Counted from the first letter of the stretch, positions 24,232-32,663 are shown. The stretch: DNA of 64,000 nucleotides from Candidatus Azophilus lithoversatilis (GCA_028278675.1 JAQAJJ010000003.1:63042-127041), one strand, 5' to 3'. Notes: generated by a model not told the origin, from the sequence alone. Translations and numbers: made by a program.

Positions 24232-25137
24232 ATGGACACTGGGATGGTCGCCGCGGAAATCGACGACTCAACGCAGTTGGCCGGCGACAGCATAGCGGCC
24301 CGCTTTCGCTATACGCCCGGCACGTCGATTTTCGACTATCCCACCCGCGTTGACCTCTTTGCCGACCCGAGGTCCTATCTGCAGGACCGGGTGGCGATGC
24401 TTTCGGAACTGCAGCAAAAGCTGTATGCGGAACAGCGCCTATCGCTGCTGATCGTCTTTCAAGGCATGGATGCGGCGGGCAAGGACAGCACCATCAAGCA
24501 CGTCACCAGTGGCGTCAATCCGCAGGGCTTCCAGGTTTTCAACTTCAAGCAACCCACCTACAAGGACATCGACCACAACTACCTGTGGCGCTATTGGCAG
24601 GCCATGCCGGAGCGAGGGCGCATCGGCATCTTCAATCGCTCCCACTATGAAGAGGTGCTGGTGGTGAAGGTGCATCCGGAGATTCTTGAGGCGCGCCGGT
24701 TGCCGCAGCAGTCATTCGACGAACGCTTCTGGCGCAACCGCTACCAAGACATTCGCTCCTTGGAGCGTCACCTGAACGAAAACGGCACCAAGGTGGTGAA
24801 GTTCTTCCTGAACGTGTCCCGCGAGGAGCAGAAGCGACGGCTGCGGAGGCGGCTGGACAATCCGGAAAAGTTCTGGAAGTTCGATCCTCGGGACATCGAT
24901 GAGCGCCAGCATTGGGACGATTACCAGAACGCCTATCAGCAAGCCGTCACCGCCACTCATACCGATGACGCGCCCTGGTATCTCATCCCGGCGGACCACA
25001 AGTGGATCATGCGGGCGATTGTCGCGGTCATTGTCACGACGGAATTGGGCGGCTTGGAGCCGCGCTATCCCGAACCCACTGCCGCGCAGATGGCGAAGAT
25101 CAACTGGGCGCGGGAGCAGTTGACGCATTGGGGCTAA
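24232..25137 (+). CDS. Polyphosphate kinase 2 family protein
   Basis: A 301-residue PPK2 enzyme, which transfers phosphate between polyphosphate and nucleoside (di)phosphates. Motifs: Walker A-like FQGMDAAGKDSTIKH at 76-90, GVNPQGFQVFNFKQPT, the lid region GRIGIFNRSHYEEVLVVKVHPE (split here in reading) and a Walker B-like VVKFFLNVSREEQ. Length and the absence of a second domain fit the single-domain type; direction and nucleotide preference are not decidable. ATG 24232 has a G-rich ribosome site. It stands alone, flanked by decayed genes. Confidence 0.92.
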   Translation: MDTGMVAAEIDDSTQLAGDSIAARFRYTPGTSIFDYPTRVDLFADPRSYLQDRVAMLSELQQKLYAEQRLSLLIVFQGMDAAGKDSTIKHVTSGVNPQGFQVFNFKQPTYKDIDHNYLWRYWQAMPERGRIGIFNRSHYEEVLVVKVHPEILEARRLPQQSFDERFWRNRYQDIRSLERHLNENGTKVVKFFLNVSREEQKRRLRRRLDNPEKFWKFDPRDIDERQHWDDYQNAYQQAVTATHTDDAPWYLIPADHKWIMRAIVAVIVTTELGGLEPRYPEPTAAQMAKINWAREQLTHWG

Positions 25138-25559
25138 AAAGGGGGGGGGGCAAGTGATCCTGTTGCAGGACAACAGCAGCGCTCTTCGCCATGGCGCGCG
25201 GATTGCTGCTTTGCATCCGCCACTTTGGCGATTGTCGCTGCAGCATGGATCGCTGATATACGCCTGCCGGTTCCTTCGGCCGCGTGAGACTCACTCCATT
25301 CACCTGAGCTTGCGGTGCCCTGCGGGGCTGGGGCAGACCAAGCATTAGGCGTTGGAACTTATAACATTCACAGCGCGAAAGGCCTTCGGTGTGGGCTATG
25401 CGGAGCATCTCGACTGGATTGCGGTGCGCGGCTTCGAAGTGTTGGAGAGTGGAAGTCGTCCGCACGGTGTTTCGGATCATCCCTTTTTCTGGGCACGTTT
25501 ACGGCTGGATTTGTGACCAAACCGTAAAAGTACGGCTTGCGCCCGCCGTTTAGGCCGCG
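25138..25559. other. Intergenic region with a homopolymer and a gene remnant
   Basis: About 420 bp. It starts with five A and ten G (25136-25150) right after the polyphosphate kinase stop, and its second half holds the EEP nuclease remnant listed separately. No intact gene was found. Confidence 0.6.
25345..25516 (+). pseudogene. Remnant of an EEP-family (endonuclease/exonuclease/phosphatase) gene
   Basis: One frame gives the EEP N-terminal motif VGTYNIHSAKG at about 25348-25383; a different frame gives the C-terminal part, containing FGVGYAEHLDWIAVRG and SDHPFFWARLRL with the catalytic Asp-His pair, ending at TGA 25514-25516. The middle ~200 codons are gone and the frames do not match, so this is an internal-deletion pseudogene. 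Confidence 0.6.
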
Positions 25560-25964
25560 TCACTGCGCGGCGATGGTGGGCACTCCTTCATCCAACGTCA
25601 CCCAAGCCTGCTTGCTGTCGCACCAAGTGTGGAACATGGGCTTGAACTCAGAGGTGTCGTCCAGGGTGCCGGTCTTCAGAAAGACGGTGTCCGGCTGCGC
25701 TTCGATCGCTGAATAGATGGGCGAGCCGCAGTTGCCGCAGAAGTAGCGCTGCACCGGGTTGCCGCTGGTGGTGTCGTGGTCTTCGTAGAGCTTCGGCTCG
25801 CCGTCGGTGAACGCGAATTCCGTCTTCGGCACGCCGGCCAGCGTGGAAAAGGCCGACCCGGCCTGCCGCTGGCAGTTCTTGCAGTGGCACACGCCGGTCA
25901 GGGTGGGCGGGTTCTGGATTTCGTACTTGAGGGCGCCGCAAAGGCACTGGCCAGTGATTGGCAT
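25560..25964 (-). CDS. GFA-family (glutathione-dependent formaldehyde-activating enzyme-like) zinc protein
   Basis: A 134-residue Mss4-like zinc protein: CLCGALKYEI, CHCKNCQRQAGSAFS and YFCGNCGSPIYS supply the zinc cysteines at the family's spacing. Members include Gfa, proposed to join formaldehyde with glutathione, but most are of unknown role. ATG 25964 has AAGGGG 7 nt upstream; ten more in-frame residues upstream are unsupported. A methylamine-type dehydrogenase, which could release formaldehyde, is encoded 3 kb away, but no operon links them. Confidence 0.85.
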   Translation of the reverse strand: MPITGQCLCGALKYEIQNPPTLTGVCHCKNCQRQAGSAFSTLAGVPKTEFAFTDGEPKLYEDHDTTSGNPVQRYFCGNCGSPIYSAIEAQPDTVFLKTGTLDDTSEFKPMFHTWCDSKQAWVTLDEGVPTIAAQ

Positions 25965-26012
25965 GGCAAATCCCCTTGTAGAAGTTGCCGGCAAGCATAG
26001 CGAATCAGGCCT

Positions 26013-26261
26013 TCAAGTGCCCGGCTCCTCCATCTCGCCGGGCGGTGTGTGATACCAGATGGGCGAGGTGCAGGCCCGCTCCCGAATGGTCGCCGGAGCG
26101 TCGGCGGGTCGCTCCCTGCCCCAGGGTGCGGCGTCGTAGGTGGTCCAGCGACGGGCCGGGATGGCGAGGATGCGGGCGTAGCAAAGGGCGGGTCGCTGCG
26201 GGGCGAAGTGCGGGTCGCGCCATGCCGTGGCGAGCGTGGCGGCGCCGATGGCGTTGGACTA
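26013..26261 (-). pseudogene. Remnant of a DUF3604 protein C-terminus
   Basis: The frame ending at TGA 26013 contains WRDPHFAPQRPALCYARIL, IPARRWTTYDAAPWG and IRERACTSPIWY, the usual end of DUF3604 proteins. Upstream the match (SNAIGAATLATAW) is interrupted by a TAG at 26259-26261 where the family has an aromatic residue, and nothing recognisable precedes it. Only about 85 codons of a normally ~600-residue protein survive. Confidence 0.6.
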
Positions 26262-26512
26262 GGTCGGCGGCGTCCTCGTTTGCCGCCACCGCACCGAAGC
26301 GGTTGCATGAGCGGGGGAAGCGGCGGATGGCATCGATCATGTCCACGAGGATATTGGGGTCGTGCCCGCAGGGCAAAAACCAATTCCGTAGTGTTATCCT
26401 CAACCCATCGCCCGGTTTTTCTTAAAATGGCTTAGTCTAGGAATCGCGCAAATCCCCAATGGCCTGAGAAATCGGCGGCTCAATCATCACCTAGCGGCAG
26501 TTCGCGCTTGAC
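26262..26512. other. Intergenic region before the sulfolipid genes
   Basis: Rest of the decayed stretch between the DUF3604 remnant and the glycosyltransferase gene. No coding or RNA feature could be supported; an AT-rich patch at about 26395-26440 is a plausible place for the promoter of the next operon. Confidence 0.4.
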
Positions 26513-27562
26513 GTGCGCATTCTAATCGTCAGCGACGCTTGGCTGCCGCAGCTGAACGGCGTTGTGCGGGCGCTTTCCACCACCCGCGAACGGCTGGTGG
26601 GCATGGGCCATGACGTGGAGGTGCTCGGACCGGACCGGTTCAATACCGTCCCCTGCCCCACCTACCCCGAAATCAGGCTGGCGCTGACGCTGCCTGGCCG
26701 GGTGGGACGCTTGATCGAAGCCTTTGCGCCGAATGCGGTGCACATCGCCACCGAGGGGCCGCTGGGCTGGTGCGCGCGCCATTGGCTCCGGCGGCGCAAT
26801 TTGCGCTTCACCACCTCCTTCCACACCCTGTTCCCACTCTATCTCAAGTTGCGCGCCGGGGTTCCTGAACGCTGGTCCTACGCGCTGCTGCGGCGCTTCC
26901 ACAATGCGGCGGTACACACCATGTGCTCCACCTCGTCCCTTGATGGGCTGCTTCGTGAGCACGGCATCCCGTCGGTGGCGCGCTGGATCAGAGGGGTGGA
27001 CACGACGTTGTTTCGGCCCATCAAGCCCGCCAACCTGAACCTGCCCGGCCCGATACTCATGTACATTGGGCGGCTGGCCGTGGAGAAGAACATCGAGGCC
27101 TTTTTGAGCATTGACCGGCCGGGAACCAAGGTGTTGGTGGGCGACGGTCCGGCGCGCACAGCCTTGGAGCGACGCTTCCCGGAGGCGGTGTTTCTCGGCC
27201 CTCGAACGGGGGGGGCCTTGGTGGCGCACTACTGTGCCGCTGACGTGTTCGTGTTCCCGTCCAAGACCGATACGCTGGGCTTGGTCATGCTGGAGGCGCT
27301 GGCCTGCGGCACGCCGGTGGCGGCCTATCCGGTGCAGGGGCCGAATGACGTCATCAGCACCAGCGGCGCTGGCGTTTTGGACGAGGACCTTGGCGCTGCC
27401 ATCGACGGGGCGCTGAACATTCCTGCCGAGACCTGCCTGAACCACGCGGCGAACTTTGATTGGGATGTGTCCGCCCGCCAGTTTGTGAATAATTTGGTTG
27501 CGGTAGAATTGGTGGTTCCCGCGATGGCGGCGGCGAAGGAAGAGGAGGGAGAGACGGCATGA
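26513..27562 (+). CDS. GT4-family glycosyltransferase, probable sulfoquinovosyl transferase (SqdX/SqdD-like)
   Basis: A 349-residue GT-B enzyme: glycine-poor N-terminal start MRILIVSDAWLPQLNGVVRA, then GPILMYIGRLAVEKNIEAFL opening the C-terminal domain and the nucleotide-sugar binding segment VFVFPSKTDTLGLVMLEAL. Its 3' end overlaps the UDP-sulfoquinovose synthase gene by ATGA. In cyanobacteria and proteobacteria the gene next to sqdB encodes the enzyme that puts sulfoquinovose on diacylglycerol, and this family (GT4) includes SqdX, so that role is likely; a mannosyltransferase of the same family is the alternative. Start GTG 26513. A run of eight G lies inside the gene near 27208. Confidence 0.78.
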   Translation: MRILIVSDAWLPQLNGVVRALSTTRERLVGMGHDVEVLGPDRFNTVPCPTYPEIRLALTLPGRVGRLIEAFAPNAVHIATEGPLGWCARHWLRRRNLRFTTSFHTLFPLYLKLRAGVPERWSYALLRRFHNAAVHTMCSTSSLDGLLREHGIPSVARWIRGVDTTLFRPIKPANLNLPGPILMYIGRLAVEKNIEAFLSIDRPGTKVLVGDGPARTALERRFPEAVFLGPRTGGALVAHYCAADVFVFPSKTDTLGLVMLEALACGTPVAAYPVQGPNDVISTSGAGVLDEDLGAAIDGALNIPAETCLNHAANFDWDVSARQFVNNLVAVELVVPAMAAAKEEEGETA

Positions 27563-28785
27563 AGGTCATTGTTCTTGGTGGCGACGGCTTCTGCGGTTGG
27601 CCGAGCGCCCTGCACTTATCGACCCGCGGGCATGATGTCACGATCGTTGACAACTTCTCCCGGCGCAACATCGACAATGAGCTCGAGGTGCAAAGCCTCA
27701 CCCCCATCCAGCCCTTAAGCGTCCGGCTGGCGGCTTGGCGGGAGGTGACCGGCAAATCGATCGGCTTCGAGCGTCTTGATGTAGCCGAGCAATACGACCG
27801 CCTCGTGCAGCTCATCGCCGAGGTGCGCCCGGACAGCATCGTTCACTTTGCCGAGCAGCGGGCGGCGCCGTACTCCATGAAGTCGTCCTGGCACAAGCGC
27901 TACACGGTGGCCAACAATCTGGGCGCCACCAACAACGTGCTTTCCGCCATCGTCGAGAGCGGGCAGGACGTTCACTTGGTGCATCTCGGCACCATGGGCG
28001 TGTACGGCTACTCGTCGGTGGGCGTGAAGCTGCCGGAGGGCTACCTGCGGGTGAAGATGACTGCCGAGGACGGCGCCGAGGTGGAGCAGGAAATCCTCTA
28101 TCCGTCCAATCCCGGCAGCATCTACCACGTCACCAAGACCCAGGACCAACTGTTCTTCGCCTTCTACAACAAGAACGATCAAGTGCGCATCACCGACCTG
28201 CACCAGGGCATCGTGTGGGGCACCCAGACCCGGGAGACTCGCCTGGACGAACGGCTGATCAACCGCTTCGACTACGACGGCGACTACGGCACAGTGCTCA
28301 ATCGCTTCCTCATGCAGGCCGCCATTGACTACCCGCTCACAGTGCACGGCAGCGGTGGGCAGACCCGGGCCTTCATCCACATTCAGGACACCGTGCGCTG
28401 CATCGAACTGGCGATCGCCAACCCCCCGGTGCCCGGGGAGCGGGTGAAGATTCTCAATCAGCTTACGGAAACCCATCGGCTGATCGACTTGGCGGAGCTG
28501 GTGTCCAATCTCACCGGCGCCCGCATCGAGCATGTGCCGAATCCGCGCCGGGAGGCGGACGCCAATGATCTGGAGGCCGCCAACAACGGGCTGTTGGGCC
28601 TGGGGCTGAAGCCCACTACCCTGCGCGAGGGCCTGCTGCGGGAGGTCACCGAAATCGCCGGCCGCTACGCAGACCGCTGTGACAGCGACCGCATACCTTG
28701 CGTTTCCGCTTGGACCCGGGACATCGCCCAAGCCTCCCAAGGGCACGAAGCGCCCAAGCGCGTCAATGAATCTCCAAGATCGTGA
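27559..28785 (+). CDS. sqdB: UDP-sulfoquinovose synthase
   Basis: A 408-residue extended SDR closely matching SQD1/SqdB: VIVLGGDGFCGWPSALHLS binds NAD, and family blocks SIVHFAEQRAAPYSM, HLGTMGVYGY, YHVTKTQDQ, GTVLNRFLMQAAIDYPLTVHG and PNPRREADAND follow in order. It makes UDP-sulfoquinovose from UDP-glucose and sulfite, the head-group donor for sulfolipid. Translation is coupled to the upstream glycosyltransferase (4 nt overlap). The C-terminal ~40 residues (after RYADRCD) go beyond the usual end and look unrelated to the family. Confidence 0.93.
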   Translation: MKVIVLGGDGFCGWPSALHLSTRGHDVTIVDNFSRRNIDNELEVQSLTPIQPLSVRLAAWREVTGKSIGFERLDVAEQYDRLVQLIAEVRPDSIVHFAEQRAAPYSMKSSWHKRYTVANNLGATNNVLSAIVESGQDVHLVHLGTMGVYGYSSVGVKLPEGYLRVKMTAEDGAEVEQEILYPSNPGSIYHVTKTQDQLFFAFYNKNDQVRITDLHQGIVWGTQTRETRLDERLINRFDYDGDYGTVLNRFLMQAAIDYPLTVHGSGGQTRAFIHIQDTVRCIELAIANPPVPGERVKILNQLTETHRLIDLAELVSNLTGARIEHVPNPRREADANDLEAANNGLLGLGLKPTTLREGLLREVTEIAGRYADRCDSDRIPCVSAWTRDIAQASQGHEAPKRVNESPRS

Positions 28786-28807
28786 GAGCAATACGAGGAC
28801 ACTCCGA

Positions 28808-29986
28808 ATGAAGGATCGGCTGATACCAAATTCCCGTCCCACGCGCTGGCTGAGCGGGGCGGTCGCGCTGCTCATGGCGGGCGTGGCCGCCGCTGACTTC
28901 GCTCCGGAGCCGATGAACGCCAACATCAGCCTGCCGGCCAGCTACCCCGGGCACTGGCTGGTGGTGCATGACGCCGCCTTCTTCCACATGCGTGAAGGCC
29001 GCTACCTGTTTGTCGATCCGAGCGCCGATACCCTGGGCGGGCAGGTGCGCGGGCTGCTGTCGGCCGATTTCATCGCCCACTACGAGCAAAGCCCCGCCCG
29101 TGGCGAGCACTACGTGATCGAGTCCTTCTTCTCCAGAGGCGGGCGCGGCGGCGAGCGCACCGATGTGGTCACCATCTACGACGCGGCGAGTCTTGAGGTG
29201 AGTGACGAAGTCATCATCCCGCCGCGCAAGCTGTCCTCGATGCCGGAGCGTCTCGCGACTGCCTTGGTGGCCGAGGACAAGCTGCTGGTGGTGTACAACT
29301 TCACGCCCGGCCAGTCGCTCACGGTGGTTGATCTGGAGCAGCGCGAGTTCGTCGCCGAGCACGGCATCGCCGGCTGCTCGCTGGCCATTCCCACGGGCGA
29401 TTCCGGGGTCACGTCGCTGTGCAGCGACGGTGCCTTCCTCACCACCACCTTCAGCGATGGCGGGGCGAACGCGGCCTCGGTGCGCAGCGAAGCGGTCTTT
29501 GCCGACGAATCGGATCCCATGTTTGAGAAGGCCGGCATCACCGGCGGCGTCGCCTACTTTCCCACCTTCAAGGGCGATGTCCTGCCGGTTGACCTCAAGG
29601 GCGATGCGGCGCTGCCCGGCGAGCGTTGGTCCTTGGCCAGCGATGAGGAAAAGGCCGCAGGCTGGCGTCCCGGCGGCTGGCAGCTCGTTGCCGCTGACCA
29701 TCTCGGACGCCTCTACGTGCTGATGAACCCCAACGGCGCCGACGGCAGCCACAAGGACGGCGGCGGCGAGGTTTGGGTGTTCGACGTCGCGGCAAAAAAA
29801 CGGATCATGCGCATCCCCCTGCCCAATTGGGGGATTTCCGTGGGGGTCTCCAATGCCGAGCAACCCCTGCTGGTGGTGACCAACGGCGAACTTAAACTGG
29901 AGACCTACAGCACCGCCACCGGCGAGATGGAGAAGACCCTCGCCGTCTCCACTCAAACCCCGTTCATCGTGCGCGGAGTGCGTTAG
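28808..29986 (+). CDS. Amine dehydrogenase heavy (beta-propeller) subunit
   Basis: A 392-residue periplasmic protein with an N-terminal signal segment (WLSGAVALLMAGVAAADF). It resembles the large subunits of methylamine dehydrogenase (MauB) and aromatic amine dehydrogenase (AauB), seven-bladed propellers that hold the quinone subunit; supporting segments are HWLVVHDAAFFHMREGRYLF and GGGEVWVFDVAAKKRIMRI. ATG 28808 with GAGGA 8 nt upstream was chosen over longer frames inside sqdB. It starts a B-E-D-A gene order shared by mau and aau clusters. Confidence 0.85.
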   Translation: MKDRLIPNSRPTRWLSGAVALLMAGVAAADFAPEPMNANISLPASYPGHWLVVHDAAFFHMREGRYLFVDPSADTLGGQVRGLLSADFIAHYEQSPARGEHYVIESFFSRGGRGGERTDVVTIYDAASLEVSDEVIIPPRKLSSMPERLATALVAEDKLLVVYNFTPGQSLTVVDLEQREFVAEHGIAGCSLAIPTGDSGVTSLCSDGAFLTTTFSDGGANAASVRSEAVFADESDPMFEKAGITGGVAYFPTFKGDVLPVDLKGDAALPGERWSLASDEEKAAGWRPGGWQLVAADHLGRLYVLMNPNGADGSHKDGGGEVWVFDVAAKKRIMRIPLPNWGISVGVSNAEQPLLVVTNGELKLETYSTATGEMEKTLAVSTQTPFIVRGVR

Positions 29987-29989
29987 ATC

Positions 29990-30529
29990 GTGTGGCTAAG
30001 CCACGTTTTTGCCAATGGCGCGAGCTGGGCCTTGGCCGGCGTCTTGGCTGTGGCTGCCGCCCACAAGTATACGAATTACTTGGAGTTTCGGGGCATTGTG
30101 GACCAATACCGCATCATGCCGAAGCCCTTGGTGCCCATCGCCGCACCCTCGGTGGTGGCGTTGGAATGCTTAGCCTGTCTGACTTTGGCCGTGCCGACCT
30201 GGCGCTTGCTGGGTGCACCCCTAACCGCGGGTTTGCTGGTGCTCTACAGTGTGGCGATCGCCATTAACCTATACGGCCGCGGGCGAACTGCGATGGACTG
30301 CGGCTGCGGCGGCGAGGCCACGCCGCTGTCCGGCTGGCTGCTTTTGCGCAACGGCCTGCTGCTGTTGCTGGCCTGCTCGTCTTGGCTGGCCGCACCGTCC
30401 TTCGTCATTGGCGGCGGTGAGGAAGCCTTGATCGCCGGGTTGATTGCCGGCTTGCTTTGGCTCGCCTACGCCACCGCCAATCAGCTGCTGGCCAATCAAG
30501 GGCGCGCGCTGGAAGCTGTTCATGAATGA
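29990..30529 (+). CDS. mauE: MauE-like membrane protein of amine dehydrogenase maturation
   Basis: A 179-residue protein with about four membrane segments and a cysteine motif MDCGCGG (Cys104, Cys106) in a periplasm-facing loop. MauE/AauE proteins are needed with MauD to form the many disulfides of the light subunit, probably by passing oxidising equivalents. Start GTG 29990, three bases after the heavy-subunit stop; the 3' end overlaps the next gene by 8 bp. Context supports the name more than sequence alone would. Confidence 0.82.
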   Translation: MWLSHVFANGASWALAGVLAVAAAHKYTNYLEFRGIVDQYRIMPKPLVPIAAPSVVALECLACLTLAVPTWRLLGAPLTAGLLVLYSVAIAINLYGRGRTAMDCGCGGEATPLSGWLLLRNGLLLLLACSSWLAAPSFVIGGGEEALIAGLIAGLLWLAYATANQLLANQGRALEAVHE

Positions 30530-31223
30530 GTTGCTGATCGCCTCCAACGTCGCGCTCTGGACAGGCCTGATGCTGTTGGCGGGCTTGATCTATGCGCTGG
30601 CCCGCCAAGTGGGCGCGTTGTTTGAACGAGTCGCCCCGGCGGGCGCACTGATGGTCAACGAGGTGCTCAGGCCGGGAGACCTCGCCCCGGAGGTCGCCGT
30701 CGAGGCCTTGAACGGCGCTGCACTGACCTTGGGCGGCGCGCCGGAGTCCGGCGCTTGGCCGCGCGCCACCTTGATCTTCTTTCTGGCTCCCGACTGCCCA
30801 GTGTGCAAGACCCTGCTGCCGGTGCTGCGCTCGGTGGCCAAGTCGGAATCCTGGGTGGACATCGTGCTGGCCAGCGATGGTGGCAGCGCCTCCGAGCACG
30901 CAGCCTATGTGGCCGAGCAGGGCGTCGGCGAGTTCCCCTACGTCCTGTCGGAGAGCCTTGGCCGATCCTACGGCGTCGGGAAGCTGCCCTATGCGGTGTT
31001 GATCGACGAGCAGGGAAGCATCGCCTCCCTGGGATTGGTCAACTCCCGCGAACACTTGGAAAGCCTGTTTGAAGCCAAGGAACGACAGGCGCCATCCATT
31101 CAGCACTACATGCAGCAACAGGCCGACGGGGCCTTTTACGAAGCCGACGGGCACGACGGGCAGCACCATGCTGACGACGCATACTACGAAGCCGAAGTTC
31201 CGGCAGGGGGGACCCAGACATGA
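30522..31223 (+). CDS. mauD: MauD-like thioredoxin-fold protein
   Basis: A 233-residue membrane-anchored protein: one N-terminal membrane helix, then a thioredoxin-like domain with the active-site pair C92-P-V-C95 (LAPDCPVCKTLLP) and cis-Pro region KLPYAVLID. It should help fold the cysteine-rich light subunit. The last ~35 residues form an unusual His/Asp/Tyr/Glu-rich tail (GHDGQHHADDAYYEAE), which could bind metal and is not part of the usual family. ATG 30522 overlaps the end of mauE; the stop overlaps the light-subunit start. Confidence 0.87.
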   Translation: MNELLIASNVALWTGLMLLAGLIYALARQVGALFERVAPAGALMVNEVLRPGDLAPEVAVEALNGAALTLGGAPESGAWPRATLIFFLAPDCPVCKTLLPVLRSVAKSESWVDIVLASDGGSASEHAAYVAEQGVGEFPYVLSESLGRSYGVGKLPYAVLIDEQGSIASLGLVNSREHLESLFEAKERQAPSIQHYMQQQADGAFYEADGHDGQHHADDAYYEAEVPAGGTQT

Positions 31224-31759
31224 ACGGGCATGACCAGTGGCTAACTCGATTCACCGATGCCATCGACCATTGGACGGAGCGCCGCGCCCGGGGCATAGCC
31301 CGGGGCAGCAGCCGCCGGAGTTGGCTCAAGACCCTGGGCGGCGCCTTGGTGGGCGGCGCGGTGCTGCCCCTGCTGCCGGTGGCCAGGGCGCAGGCGGCCA
31401 GCGGGGTGCCGGAGGAGGGCGATCCCGAATCCTGCGACTACTGGCGCTACTGCGCCATCGACGGCTTCCTGTGCAGTTGCTGCGGCGGCAGTGAAAGCGC
31501 CTGTCCGCCAGGCACGGAGATGTCGCCGATCACCTGGATCGGCACCTGCCACAACCCCGCGGACGGCAAGAGCTACGTCGTCTCCTATAACGACTGCTGC
31601 GGCAGAACGCCTTGCGGGCAATGCCTGTGCAACCGCAACGAGGGCGACCTGCCGATGTACCGGCCGCAGAAGAACAACGACATCAACTGGTGCTTGGGCA
31701 CACAATCGGCGGTGTACCACTGCTCCACGGCCATCATCATCGCCCAAGGTCTCGAGTAG
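31220..31759 (+). CDS. Amine dehydrogenase light subunit, tryptophan-tryptophylquinone (TTQ) precursor
   Basis: A 179-residue precursor with a long twin-arginine-type leader (SSRRSWLKTLGGALVGG) and a cysteine-packed mature part with 14 Cys. The two tryptophans that crosslink into TTQ are Trp106 (SPITWIGTC) and Trp157 (NNDINWCLG); Asp125 in YNDCCG corresponds to the catalytic aspartate. It oxidises a primary amine to aldehyde and ammonia in the periplasm. Methylamine (MauA) and aromatic amine (AauA) versions are similar; substrate type is not settled by what I can see. Confidence 0.92.
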   Translation: MNGHDQWLTRFTDAIDHWTERRARGIARGSSRRSWLKTLGGALVGGAVLPLLPVARAQAASGVPEEGDPESCDYWRYCAIDGFLCSCCGGSESACPPGTEMSPITWIGTCHNPADGKSYVVSYNDCCGRTPCGQCLCNRNEGDLPMYRPQKNNDINWCLGTQSAVYHCSTAIIIAQGLE

Positions 31760-31767
31760 CTGCCGCG

Positions 31768-32196
31768 ATGTGGGTTTGGGCGCTTCTAGCGCTGGCGTTT
31801 GCCGCTGCCACCGCTGCCGCGGAAGGTGTCGAGGTCAACCCCGACCGGGCGCGCATCAACTACATGCTGAATTGCCAAGGCTGCCACTTGCCGAACGGCG
31901 GCGGCGTGGGCGACATTCCGCAAATGAGAAACTTCGTTGGCAACTTCCTCAAAGTACCGGGTGGCCGGGCGTTTGTGGTGCAAGTGCCGGGCTCGGCCAA
32001 TGCCGCGCTGGACGATGCCGGACTTGCCGAACTGCTCAACTGGATGCTCCTCGAAATCAGCGCCGCGCAACTGCCTGAGGACTTCGAACCCTACACGGCG
32101 GCGGAGGTTGGGCAGTACCGGGCATTGCCCTTAAGCGACGTCAATGCTGTGCGCCTGCCGTTGATTCAAAAGATCGCGTTGCTGTCAGGAAATTGA
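31768..32196 (+). CDS. Monoheme c-type cytochrome, likely amine dehydrogenase electron acceptor
   Basis: A 142-residue exported protein: signal peptide WALLALAFAAATAAAEG, then one heme site C36-x2-C39-H40 (MLNCQGCHLPNGGG) and a Met-containing C-terminal half. It follows the light-subunit gene by 8 bp on the same strand, as a small cytochrome c gene does in the aromatic amine dehydrogenase cluster of Alcaligenes faecalis. It probably takes electrons from TTQ. It has only one heme motif, so it cannot be the di-heme MauG that builds TTQ. Confidence 0.85.
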   Translation: MWVWALLALAFAAATAAAEGVEVNPDRARINYMLNCQGCHLPNGGGVGDIPQMRNFVGNFLKVPGGRAFVVQVPGSANAALDDAGLAELLNWMLLEISAAQLPEDFEPYTAAEVGQYRALPLSDVNAVRLPLIQKIALLSGN

Positions 32197-32372
32197 TCCC
32201 CTCTCCTTGGGACTTGTTTTCGTAGGCAGTGTGCCGAGCCCGCTTCCACCAGATGGCGTTGGGCGTCGTCGTGCGCTGCCGCAGCCACCTGTCCCTTGTT
32301 TTGGTACGCATGTCCGCACTTCGGTTGATATAAGCCATTGACTTACCCCATCATTAGCTTACCATTCCAAGT

Positions 32373-32663
32373 GTGGAGATCGAATGGGATCCGGCGAAGG
32401 ATCAGAGTAACCAGCGCAAGCACGGGCTGTCGTTCACTGAGGCACGACAGCTATTTGAATCCGGCGCAAACTACTTGGAGATTTTCGATGTGGAACATTC
32501 TGAACACGAAGATCGATTCATAGCAATTGGACCCGTTGATCGTGGAATAGTGGTCGTCGTTTTCACGGAGCGGGATGAGGACATTGTCCGAATAATTGGC
32601 GCCCGCCGCGCCAGCGGGCGTGAGGAAGCGCTGTACCATTCAGAAAAGGACTATTTCAAATGA
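32373..32663 (+). CDS. brnT: BrnT-family toxin
   Basis: A 96-residue protein opening EIEWDPAKDQSNQRKHGLSF, the BrnT signature, with the following EDRFIAIG and VVVVFTERDEDIVRIIGAR strands of the RelE-like ribonuclease fold. BrnT toxins cut RNA and stop growth. Start is GTG 32373 with only a weak ribosome site. The downstream partner overlaps by ATGA; here it is an XRE-type regulator and not a typical BrnA. Confidence 0.85.
   Translation: MEIEWDPAKDQSNQRKHGLSFTEARQLFESGANYLEIFDVEHSEHEDRFIAIGPVDRGIVVVVFTERDEDIVRIIGARRASGREEALYHSEKDYFK

Noticed and set aside
31768..32196. MauG
   Set aside because: Only one CxxCH site and 142 residues; MauG is a larger di-heme protein.
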